From contig NC_020166.2 in NCBI RefSeq assembly GCF_000224145.3, positions 6,681,632 to 6,745,631 of the forward strand: a DNA stretch of 64,000 nucleotides, read 5' to 3'. The DNA is from Ciona intestinalis. Lineage: Eukaryota; Chordata; Ascidiacea; Phlebobranchia; Cionidae. Of this stretch, positions 46,001-57,200 are shown one piece after another; position 1 is the first letter of the stretch; every line of letters begins with the position of its first letter. The notes under the pieces are model-generated. The model searched no databases, was not told the DNA's origin, and saw only the letters and a list, made by a program, of their open reading frames with translations. The translations under genes were made by a program, and so were the position numbers.

Positions 46001-49000
46001 TCTGGTCGTTGCAGGTTTGTTCGTGAACTCGTAATCTAAAGTCAGTTACTGATTTTGTAACAAAATTTCTGTGGTATTGTTTTTTTGCTCAGAAAATGTT
46101 ACTCTTCTGTATTTTACTGATTCTTGCTGTTATTCTCACTCTTAAACTAATTAATTAATAACATAATTTTATATACAGCTTGTTTTACTGTCTCTCGTTT
46201 AGTTTTCATTCTTTTTTAGTTATATAGTTGTTTTAATTATAATATGCACTTTGTTATTATGATTGAAGGGATAAATAAAAATAACATAATGTATGAAAAG
46301 ATGAAATAGAAAAATTGATGAACACAACTTTACCTTTACACAGAAATGCATTCAGCTCAGAAATATCTTTTTCTGAAAGTTCCTACCTTGAGTGTCGATC
46401 GTTCTTTCTGAAAACAAATAAATTGTACTGAAAGATTATTTACCATTTTAATGCCATAGTTGTTTGGATCACTGATTCCCAAACTTGGCTGAAGATCTTA
46501 CAAAAGAAAATAGACCTTTTTATGCCAGTGTGTAGGAAAAAAAATAATGAAAAAACAATGAAGCATTATTTATAAAGTTTGAAAATGCTGGTTTATGTAC
46601 TTGCCGCAAAATTGGTGGCAAACATAATATCTGACTTTACAAAATTCACAAAACTGATATTAACATTGCCTATTACGATTTGGTAAAGACAACAGATAAG
46701 AGAAAATGAGACAAAAAATAAACATAATGCACATGAATGAATAAGTAACTTAACCTTGCGTGGCCGGAAAACGACTGTGGTTATAACTCAGGTGTTTTGT
46801 TTCATGCACTTCGTGCCAGCTTTACCAAGTATGTTACTTTGTGGTTGATGATTTTTTGAAAAGGATTTTTTAGTTNNNNNNNNNNNNNNNNNNNNNNNNN
46901 NNNNNNNNNNNNNNNNNNNNNNNNNNNNNNNNNNNNNNNNNNNNNNNNNNNNNNNNNNNNNNNNNNNNNNNNNNNNNNNNNNNNNNNNNNNNNNNNNNNN
47001 CTCAGAAATATCTTTTTCTGAAAGTCTCCTACCTTGAGTGTCGATCAGTCTTTCTGAAAACAAATAAATTGTACTGATAGATTATTTACCATTTTAATGC
47101 CATATTTGTTTGGATCACTGATTCCCAAACTTGACTGAAGATCTTACAAAAGAAAATAGACCTTTTTATGCCAGAGTGTAGGAAAAAAAATAATGAAAAA
47201 ATAATGAAGCATTATTTATAAAGTTTGAAAATGCTGGTTTATGTACTTGCCGCAAAATTGGTGGCAAACATAATATCTGACTTTACAAAATTCACAAAAC
47301 TGATATTAACATTGCCTATTATGATTTGGTAAAGACAACAGATAAGAGAAAATGAGACAAAAAATAAACATAATGCACATGAATGAATAAGTAACTTAAC
47401 CTTGCGTGGCCGGAAAACGACAGTGGTTATAACTCAGGTGTTTTGTTTCATGCACCTCGTGCCAGCTTTACCAAGTATGTTACTTTGTGGTTGATTATTT
47501 TTCGAAAAGGATTTTTTAGTTGTTTTTATGTATGGCTGATAATACAGACAAACAATTAGTGACCACTAGGTTGGAGCGATTACTGTTAAGTGTCTTGCCT
47601 AAGAACAAATACACCTACAATGGAAGCATCGACGAGCCTTGAACCCATTACCTCTGGATTAAAGGCAGGCGCGCTAACCAACTGTGCTATGACGCCGAAT
47701 AGCTGTGCAAGCAGATATATTAGTATTTTACTTTTTTTAAAAGCTAAAAATAAAACAAAAAATAAATTTCTAAAAAAATCAGCCCAATGTTCTCTTAATA
47801 ATTAGTGCCCAATATGTGGTAAATTAAGTTGGTCGTTTACTTGATAAATATTTGATTCTTTTACAGCTTACAAAAGTTCAAAAATATAGTTACCTGATCC
47901 TGCATGTGTGATTGTTGGTTGACCATTCTTTGTGAAAGCTTTAGCATTATAATGCAAAATTGACTGTAAATCATATGGTGATTTGAGGTCCTTTACGAAG
48001 TATGCACGGGACTTTTGAAAGTTGTGAGCGTTGCCTGTAAGTTTAATGTAACAGAACACCTTTAACTCATAGATAAACAAAGAATGGCAATAATCACCCA
48101 CCGTCTTTTACATTATCTAGGTGAATCTTTACGAAGTCATCACGATCTGGACGACTTTGCTCATGATAAAATCCCAAAGTGTGAAGAAATTCATGAATTA
48201 CGGTTCCGACATAGTGACAACCATACTGCAAACTCATTTTCTGCTGTTTAATATCCTTTTTATAGCCAACCATAGAGCTGCACAATAATTAATAATTTTT
48301 GTTTTAATACTTTGTCTAGATATTCTTGCCCAAGGTTTATAAAGATAATAGTTAAATGTCAACCTTTTGTCAAACTGGTAAAAACAGCCATTGCTGTAAC
48401 CCAGTAGACCATTTTATTTTTATTTACATGCAGCTTGACCAGTGACTTGTGTAGACATATTCATGAACATAACTGTAGCCATGCTCATGTACATTATAAC
48501 TTAACATTAAGTTTGTAATATTAAGTTATCATTAATATTAGCCATGTATGAAGCAATGCCGTTTCCCAATAAATTGTATGAAATTACGCTGAACTGACTT
48601 TGCTTTTTTCTTGTTTTTTTGCTTCACTTCTTTGAATTATTATTATGTTGTAATGAGTTATTAGTTTATTAGTTCAGAAAGGTATTTAATATTTTTCAGA
48701 GCATATTTTCTGTTATTTGATGTCTGTATTGAGCTACAGTGCATGTTTTAATTGGTATATATTCATTATTGAAGTAATTCTGTGTTTTGGAGCGAGGTGC
48801 CGTAATAAATGAGTTAACCAAGTAAGTAATAGTAGATTGACTAAATTATATCATCCTACAGTGTCTAACTTTACATGCAGCATAAAAACTTCCAACAACA
48901 AACTTACGTGCATCCACGCCCGAGAGTAATATCAACATAATGAGTTCCATGTTTTTCTCGATCATAAGGCTCGATATCAATACACGTGTTATCTGAATAC

Positions 49001-52000
49001 ATTTTGCTAGTCTTCGCCAATTCCCTTTTAAGCACCGTTGAAGCAGCTATTTAAAATAAAAGGTACATTATTTAGCATATCTTTTACTAAAATAAATTTG
49101 TCTAGTATTAGTCAGACAGTGTTTTTACAGCAAATCTAATTCTTGGGGTGTATTTATAAAAGTGTTATCTTTCAAGTATAGAGGGTAATTGAATTCTTCA
49201 TAGGAGAAGTCCTACTGGGATGCATATCAGTAGACTGAAAAGTCAGGCTTTGGATGATTAATTGTAAATGGAGTCTAATAGCTGGTATTTACATTACAAC
49301 AGTAATCATATATTTTTAATTTAAATTATTACTTAGTTAGTACAAAATCTGTCTTTTACAATTAAATCTTCATAATCTCCAAACAACTAATACTGTCTGA
49401 ACCGCACAACACCAATTAAAGGTGACTCACAATTTTGGCATGAAAGGCTTGCAAGTGTTATTCAAACATTTGAAGCGCTATTTGTGTAAGGTTGCACAAG
49501 CACGCTCTGTTTCATACACCTTGTGCCAGCTTACAGGTTACCACATATGCAACTTAGTAAACATTTTTTGTTGTATGTTCTGTGTGATTTTTATGTATAG
49601 CTGGAAATTTAGATCAGTGCTCTTCAACCTTTTTTTGGGTTGGTGAACCCCTAAAGTTGTTGCGACAAACTCATGCACCCCTGATTGTTTTAACGGAAAA
49701 CTCATGACGTTTCTCGATTACCAGTGATACAAGATATAGAATTCATATAAAAAAACTGTAGGAAAGTAGCTAAGTTTGTTAAAAAAGTTCAAAACTGAAT
49801 ATTATTGCTGAAAATTGTTGAAGTTTGTGATGCATCCTTGTATACCCTTTTGTTCTAGTGTACCCCTGGCATATTTTGGTGCACCCTAGGGTGCACCGTG
49901 CACACTGGTTGAAGAGCACTGATTTAGACAACCCAATAGTGACCACTGGATTGAAGCAATTAACGAGCCTTGTACCCATTACCTATGGGTTAGAGGCAGG
50001 TGTGCTAACCATTGTGCTATAGCACCGGAACTTAACAGTTTAATACTCTGTAAACTATCTGGTAGGAATAACTTACTCAAAAACCTATCTAGTTTATAAC
50101 CAATAGGAATACGACCAGATGGTAGAGCCATGGAGTCCCATAATATTTTGCCTTTAACATAGAGAGCACTTCCAACAAATAAAGAGAATTCTTCATCATC
50201 TTTATCCACATAACCGTACTTCTGCATGTTGTGAATACATTGAATAAAAATGAAACTTTCTATTCTATTCAGTATGGGTGAGATTGAGATTTAGGCCAGA
50301 TTTGACACATTATCCCAGTCCCCAACGCTTGCAATAGTAAAGTCCTTATTCACGTTTCACAGCGTTACAGTCGGACGCACTTCCCCAGAAGGTTTATCCT
50401 CGCTTGGGCACGAGGTGTATGAAACAGAACAAACATGTTATAACTACATTTCAGCCTCACGAGGATAAGGCAAGTTACATTCATTTATTGCATCCACCTA
50501 AATATTCATTGCATTCATCTAACAATTAAAATAAATGGCTTGTTTGTCCGCTAGGTATAGCGACCATACGCGCCTAGTATGGGTATTTCTCCAACCGAAA
50601 AAATGCTTCGACCGTTTTATAAACAACTTTTATTTTCCTTGCACATTGTTAAATGTTTCTTGCTACGAAAACGTATAGTCCATCTCCATTGTAGGACCAA
50701 GCGCGAATATAGGTTTTCACTATAACACGCGTCGACGGCCGTCACTTTCCGCCAAAAACTAAGATTCGCGTAAGCGACATATCCACGAAAAAAGGTATAA
50801 CTTCTTTCATGTGCTGAATAGGTAAAAATGCTAATTATTAGGGTGTCTAAACAATGTACACATACTTTCGGCAAACGGTATAACGTGACAGTATTGAATT
50901 CGCGGAGAAGTAATTCCTAATAGACGCGTTGTTATTGCATTCCCGAACAACAGATTCTCGCCCAAGATCAACAAATAGTTTGGATAGAAGGTTAGAACAA
51001 TTTAAATAATGGAAATAAACCTTCAAAATACTGCAACAAAACCTATCTGATACGCCAAGGCTGTTCTTTATGCGGTCACAAGGACCAGGATTCAAACTTA
51101 TTTCAAACGTTGTATTTGACGTCAAGTTGTGTCTAAAGCAGCAACATTTTTGATTGCTCAGACTTAATATACAACCTTCCAAAACGCAAGCTTCACTGCA
51201 TTTAAACTCGGTAAAGATAGATATGAACATTCACTTAGGCTTTTATGGCCGACGAGATGGGTGCCTCGTTATGCAGCGATAGACGCATTCTTGCAAGAAT
51301 ACGAAAACGTATTAGATTGGCTGGAACAAATCTATTCATTTGCGCATTAAAAAGTGTTAAACATACTTTTATATACAAGTGATAAATCGAATGTTTGTAA
51401 TAGTAAATCCTGTCTACGTTGCAATCCAAAGCTGGTCCTTAACAGTTGAAACATTCCAAAGTTTACTTAGTGATATTATGTGTGTAATTTCCAGTAATAG
51501 TTATGATAATGTCACAGCAGTTGCTTTTGTTAAGATTTTACGGCGAATGCGGGTCTCGTATATACAGCCCGACCGATATTGCTTTTTTCAAACCGATACC
51601 AATATTTTGTAAATTCAGTTGCCGATATCCGATACTTTAATGCACCTAGAAAACTAGACTGATTAAAACCGAAAAATCTGGTAAGGCCGATAAAAATCAA
51701 ACTACAGGCTTAATTATTATAATTAGTTATTAAGGACTTGTAATTACTTAATTGGTTAATTTGTAATTTTTTCGTTGAGGCTCAAAAAATGCATAAGTGA
51801 CCTAAAGTAACCTCGACGTTACACGCGCCTGATAAACATGACATGCGGTGGACGCCTGATCAGACGCTTCGACTTATACACAAGATCAGCGGTTCCCAAT
51901 CTTTTCTAAAAATTTTGCCTGGTAGACCCTTTGCAATTACTTTGATATTTCGCGGTCCTATAAAAATCAAAGAATGCTATAGAAAAATGCAAAAATCACA

Positions 52001-53948
52001 CCAATAAAAGAAAAAGCAAAAACTATCAAACACGGTAAGCTGTTTAATGGGATGGGTGCACTTGTTTTGCTGCCATTAAATCAATGTTTGGTTTGGTTTT
52101 GAATCACAATCATTGCTTATTGCGGACCCTCTGAAACTGCTGTACGGACCCCAGTTTGGAAACCACTGCGTTAGATTGTTACGAACGAGTTGGTTTAGGT
52201 ATACCAACGAGTTTACGTTTATGAACAAGTTAGCGCTCTGCATTGATTCTGACGTAAGTGTGGGCAAACCTAACACCAGGCTGAAAAATACCTTACGAGA
52301 AGGCGTTCGTTAATCTTGCTAAACTTACCAAGAGTTTTAATCACGCCGACACACGTTAACAATTTACCTTCGTTCAGTGTGCGTCGCATTGTAGCGAATA
52401 GCAACTTCTATATGCTAACAACGATTAGATACTCAAAACATTTCTCAGCATAAAAGCGCAATTGTTCTATGAAGCAAACACACTTTTAATCCCAACACCT
52501 TAAAGGCAATAAACCACTATTGTAATAATAATCGACGCAACAATTGCTGCTGTGTTGCAACAATCTAATTGTTACTCAATCCCGAATAATCCACGTGTGG
52601 ATTGGTACATGTGTCATAACAGAAATACGTGTTTATCTAACTTCACGTAAGAATTGTAGCATGTTGCGCAATCAAAGCTAAATTCCCAAACTCGTCCAAC
52701 CGCGCATGCGACCGTAATCGCAAAGAGACAGCGTATTTGATGTTTCTCGTTTTGACTTTTTTGATGTTTTCTCGTTTTGACCGTTATAAAATAGTATCGC
52801 CTCCCCGCTGATTTTGAAATCTAGGCGCCTATGATAGCGACCACACTTATTTTCTTCCAAATAAATGTAAATATCTTTTTACTGTAAACGTGTTGTAACA
52901 ACTGTTAATTTGTTGCTCTATCCTGACTTTGCATTTAAAATATTTCTAAATCTTCGCTCCCGAAATTAAAGAAACAAACAAAAGCTATTATTAAAATTAT
53001 ATTATTATTATTATAACATTAGCACTACCCACCCCTAGCAATTCTGGAATATCATCATCATAGAATTGAATATCGCCTTCAAAACTTCCCTCCGCTGAAC
53101 ACTTACAACTTTTTGGACATGGATCATCCCCACCTTTGGTGCTGTAACCCATAGGGCAAGGTAGTGTGCATGTTCTTACATCAAACTTGCAGTTGACCAC
53201 TGTTGATCAGAAAATTGTTAGCTAGTTATACTACTGAAAAGTACGGTTTATCTAAATCAATAGGGGATAAAAGAAATATAACTTCTTAGAGATTTTACTG
53301 GTCAGAATTTGAGCGTTTAAATTAAAACACTTGAGCAAGAATTTTGTTTATTTTCAAAAATAAAGAAAAGTTCCAGCTATAAATAGTGAATAGCCTACAG
53401 AATCTGGCCTATGTGAATTAGGTTTGTACAACAAATGAAAAAAAACGAACCTAAGCATTCGCTAATCTCCACAGGATCTGTTAATAATTCTGGATCATTG
53501 CATACTGATGAACCTATAAGTGGGAACGTTAGGTCATTAGTTTTCTACAAGAGTACATGCACTGTGTGCGGAGACAGGAGGAACAAAGTCTTACTATTAG
53601 TAGTCTTGTAGTCTTAACCTGACATTTATTAAGGGGTGGTTATTAGTTAATGGGTATATCAACAGACACTGATGTGTTGTTTTATTATTCTATAAAGTAC
53701 GAAGGAACACTTGTGTTATAACAACTGTCATTTCTGGCCACTTGGGGAAAAAGTTAGTTACATTCCCAAGAATAAGACGTTTATAAAAGTAACATTGTGT
53801 TCTAATCAACATAAGCTGAAAATGAAACACTAATATTCTTTGTCAAGATCCACATGTTTAAAAAGTTACTGAATCAGATTGTTTAAATGTTAAACCAACC
53901 TTGCAAAAAAGAGACAGCAGCTCCCACAGCTCCACCAACCAAAACAAC
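43098..53948 (-). CDS. type II transmembrane astacin with TSP1 and FG-GAP repeats (gene B, 5' end and one TSP1 exon in gaps)
   Basis: Visible exons: 53948-53900 (membrane helix, cut by N), 53513-53451, 53199-53033, 50221-50077, 49046-48908, 48277-48102, 48034-47894, 47053-47001 and 46407-46334 (two copies of one exon), 46035-45695, 45494-45367, 44822-44706 (cut by N), 44183-44045, 43521-43369, 43284-43098. Same order as gene A: SFEGDI propeptide switch, zinc site HEFLHTLGFYHEQSRPDRD, SILHY Met-turn (Leu for Met), then a Thr/Pro-rich linker of about 70 residues, TSP1 repeats and three FG-GAP-like repeats. The exon at 46407 lacks one base relative to 47053 and would shift frame; the other copy reads RLSEKDISE correctly but is cut by the gap. 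The first coding exon is not seen, probably in or lost at the 53949 gap. Intron 50222-53032 is 2.8 kb. Confidence 0.83.
43695..43965 (+). mobile_element. SINE copy
   Basis: Plus orientation, from GCGCGCTTGCCTCTAACCCA through CACTAATGGGTTGTCC to CATGCAAGGATTAAGCAAG. In an intron of gene B. Confidence 0.8.
44250..44425 (-). mobile_element. SINE copy, partial
   Basis: Minus orientation. Tail and body only (CATACACCTCGTGCTAGCTT; TATGTGTGGCTGACATTTTT). Confidence 0.7.
44823..45090. other. assembly gap (268 N) inside a gene B TSP1 exon
   Basis: The third TSP1 exon of gene B reads into the gap. By comparison with 281-bp exons in genes A and C, roughly 160 bp of it are missing. Confidence 0.9.
45160..45290 (+). 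mobile_element. SINE copy, 3' part
   Basis: TTACCCACAAAGTTACATAT, ATGAAACAGAACAAC and GGTCACGTGAGG match the 3' half of the SINE. Confidence 0.6.
46735..46875 (-). mobile_element. SINE copy cut by gap
   Basis: Minus orientation, TAACCTTGCGTGGCCGGAAA to the N gap; same copy as 47390-47700 in the overlapping contig. Confidence 0.8.
46876..47000. other. assembly gap (125 N) between overlapping contig ends
   Basis: 46355-46875 and 47001-47525 are near-identical, including one gene B exon and part of a SINE. Confidence 0.9.
47390..47700 (-). mobile_element. tRNA-derived SINE, near full length
   Basis: Minus orientation, tail CCTTGCGTGGCCGGAAAACG to head GCGCTAACCAACTGTGCTAT with GACGCCG. All regions of the family are present. 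Confidence 0.85.
49490..50035 (-). mobile_element. SINE copy split by a hAT-like insertion
   Basis: SINE at 49495-49614 and 49922-50035 in minus orientation; head GCTAACCATTGTGCTATAGC with ACCGG at the right end. Confidence 0.75.
49615..49921. mobile_element. hAT-type MITE inserted in a SINE
   Basis: 307 bp with perfect 15-bp terminal inverted repeats (CAGTGCTCTTCAACC and GGTTGAAGAGCACTG). Flanked by ATTTAGAT and ATTTAGAC, an 8-bp target duplication with one change. Confidence 0.88.
50395..50490 (+). mobile_element. SINE tail fragment
   Basis: GGCACGAGGTGTATGAAACA and CTCACGAGGATAAGGCAAGT match the SINE 3' end. Confidence 0.6.
50847..51230 (-). other. cysteine-rich open frame in gene B intron, unassigned
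   Basis: A 127-codon frame begins with FKCSEACVLEGC and continues with a CCC cluster and several possible N-glycosylation sites (NLT, NTT, NNAS). The spacing loosely recalls a PAN/apple module, but I do not recognise a family and no exon borders are convincing. It may be a decayed gene or chance. Confidence 0.25.
51566..51710. mobile_element. MITE-like fragment
   Basis: CAGCCCGACCGATATTG followed by CCGATATCCGATACTTTAAT, the style of hAT-type MITEs seen in many animals. The far end is not clearly defined. Confidence 0.4.
51888..52168. mobile_element. diverged hAT-like MITE
   Basis: Ends AGCGGTTCCCAATC and TTTGGAAACCACTGC form an imperfect inverted repeat around about 280 bp without coding capacity. 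Flanking duplication unclear. Confidence 0.5.
53695..53770 (+). mobile_element. SINE tail fragment
   Basis: GTGTTATAACAACTGTCATT and GGCCACTTGGGG followed by GTTAGTTACATTC match the SINE 3' end. Confidence 0.5.
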
Positions 53949-53998
53949 NNNNNNNNNNNNNNNNNNNNNNNNNNNNNNNNNNNNNNNNNNNNNNNNNN
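53949..53998. other. assembly gap (50 N) at 5' part of gene B
   Basis: The membrane-helix exon of gene B is cut here. The 50-N size looks like a default and the true gap may be larger, since the first exon of gene B is missing. Confidence 0.9.
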
Positions 53999-54292
53999 CC
54001 ACTTGAATAATTCAGATGTTTACAAACAAATAAAGCTTGCACTTATAAAAGTCTATCTTATTCTGAAACAATACGACAAGGTAATGTGCAACTTATTTAC
54101 AACAAAGTACAAAAACATATTTACAACAATCAATTCAAAACACTCAAATGCATTTTTAATGTGTAAATACTCTGTAAAACAATTGTCAAAATAAATTGTT
54201 TGCTACAGAAGTATGAACAACACTATAATGAAACGATATGCAATATACATACAAAACACTGTCAACGTCAAAATTAAACAATGAAATGTCTT

Positions 54293-57200
54293 TTATGAAG
54301 GATTTGTAAAACTGTTCATGAGTATCTCATGATCACGGTTGTTATGACTACACATGAAATCCCATTTGCTGTCACCGTCTATATCGAGTGGAATCAACCA
54401 ATCAGAATCATCGGTACAGAATGAACCAGAGTAACCTTCTCCGGTTGGAAATTGTCCATTGTTTGATAAACGAACTGTGGTTTTCCTGAGGAAAGAAAAC
54501 AACGATTTAGTTTTATCATCAGTTTGTAGGAATCTAAAGAACATCCGTGTTACAATGACTATGTGCCCTGTCACACGATGGCATATAACCTTGAAGCTAC
54601 ATTCATTTAATACGTTGGAAACTGACATAGTTTAACACAGCAAATCGTGCATACTTTTAGTTTGGTGCATGTTTTAAAATGCTTCAATTTAGAAAACATT
54701 ATGGTTGTTCTTTATAAATAAAAGCATAACTAATTAGTAACAATTTGATTGTTACAGGATTTAGATTAAAACTGCAGTACATCGTTTGAATATTCTAATG
54801 CTAACTGCTGAGGAGATGTACTTAGAGGTACACTAAATATAGTGTTGATCATATTAATCTAGAACCACAAACCAAGCTATAGATGTTATTTTAATCAAAA
54901 ACAAATAATATCAATGCATTATTATACTTTTATCTAACTTCTTGATTCCAACACAAGTAATTTATAAGAAAAAATTGTTTTACTTTTTCACACGGTCGAC
55001 ACACACAATATCGGACATCGCATCTCCGTTAAAATCACCGACAGCAATTTGACCCGATTGTACGACACAACCATCCAATCGTCCTCTCCATGATGCTGTG
55101 TTTATATCTCCATTAGAGGTCACCAAACCAACCTCACTGAAAAGACAAATATCAAGTATATCGAGTAAAATGAATTATTTATAACTCACAAATCACCATC
55201 TTGATTTCCACACATCACATCCACGTTTCTATCTCCGTTAAAATCTCCAAAGATGAAAACAACATCGGAATTTGCTCCAGAGCAAAGATTAGCAACACTC
55301 TTGCTATCAAATGAGAACATTGGAGAAGCTGAAATATATGATGACAGACTGAGTCACTGAGAGCAAATGTTAATTCATTTCAAAAATCAAAAACATAATA
55401 AATTAGAAATGTCTGAACAAAAATATGTAGCTTATTTATCTTTGATTTAAATTAAGAACAAAATACATTTCCCGAAGATAAGGGGAGAAAACACGGGATC
55501 CAAAAATACGGGATGCGTTATTTTCCAATATTACCGTTTAACTTAACGCAGGTCATTATTTTATCGTAACATTTATATTCATATACATACGTGGATCATT
55601 AGCAAAGGAGCTAGTGCAGCTGAATGTATTGCAGTAACCAAGTTCATGGTGACGGCCAGGGCAGCCGTAAGAGAAATAATGGCCTTTTTTGCAATGTCTA
55701 GACCGATATCGAATTCCTGAGCCACATGATTTAAAGCATATTCCCCATGACATCCAATTAGTCCATGCTACGGGAGCATAACGCTGTGAGCTTACACAAC
55801 TTTTCAAAGTGCAAGGATTAGCTTGAAAAGATTTTCCAAGGCACTGTGACCTTCTAGGACAGTACCTATATCTGTAATTAACATAACATTTCAGCATGTG
55901 CAGTCACAATAGTTATTATTGCACTTGTATAGGACATACAACTATAGCCTTAAGACACATGTGTTCTGTACAACATGAGTGAAAGTATTTTTAAGGGTTT
56001 TATTTTATGTATGACTGATTTAATTTATTTTTAAACCGGTATATAGTGTCAGCTGAGCTTGCACACCAGAAGAAACAGTAAGACTTTGACCTTGTAATAG
56101 CTAGTTAGGCGTAAATATAAAATCTTACAGAGAAGGTTAAAAAACGATTTTTTGCTTTATTTCTAACATTTTGCTGTCACAAAAATCTTAGGGTTATCTT
56201 GGTAAAAAAATAACAAACACATAAACCTTAGTCTTAAACCAGAACCACAAGTCTTGGTGCAGCTTCCAAATGGAGACCATGGACCCCACTGTACTGATAC
56301 TGGGCAAGGTTTCCTTTTGCAGTTCACAGTTTCATAAACAGCCTTACATCCCTAAATCATTGCAAACATAAGAATACTAAACATGCTTATAAACCTCACT
56401 AAATGTAGTTTATATTTAGATTTTAACTAATTTAACTTTTGTCTTAACTTATTGGCAATAAAGTTTAAGATGGTTACTATAGTGAACTTACTGCAGTTTG
56501 TACTTGGCAGTAGCGGGCACGAACTTTAGTTGAAATATCTCCACAAGTAGCTGTACATCCAATCCACTGCCCCCATTCTGACAACCCTCTGTTTCTATTC
56601 CTTGGGGTTGTCGTCCGACGCCAAGGACTCAGTGTTGTTGTTCTATACCATGGTCTTCTAGTGGTTGCGGTAGGGGGGCGGGTAGTAGCACGGGTTGTTC
56701 GAGGTATTGTTGTATACGGCCATCTACGGGTTGTGGTCACAGGTCGCCTGGTTGTTGTTGGTGGTTGCCTTGTAGTTGCTACTGATCCACCACCACCACC
56801 TTCTCCTCCTCCTCCTCCTCCTCCTCCTCCTTCCTTAGAACCTTAACATAGCATAGTTGAATGTATAAATGAATGAAATGAAACTCACTTTATGAATAAA
56901 AAGTATGCTATGTTATTCCCTCTTGTAATACAGCGACGAAAACCATGCTAATTTATACAACCAACGAAAGGAAATTAGGATGACAGTCGTTTAATACACG
57001 CTGCAGATAAAAACTACTTAAGTAAAAGTGTCCAATAAAAGCATGGCTGCCAAAGCCAAGTTAAGCATTTAAATTTAAACCTAGCGAGACAGATCACTTT
57101 TTAAATTCCAAAATATATTTACCCTGAGGCCCGAGTAAACTTGTCACTTTCTACATGTGCATGGTTTTACGCTACCAAAACTTTCTATTATTATCCTGTT

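Noticed and set aside
50540-52860. LTR or large transposon bounded by TAGCGACCAxAC direct repeats
   Set aside because: The shared stretch is only about 14 bp and no retroviral or transposase frame was seen between the ends.
56773-56832. (CTC/CCT)n simple repeat as non-coding
   Set aside because: It lies in frame in a gene C exon as a poly-Gly stretch before the Thr-rich linker, so it is probably translated, although length may vary.
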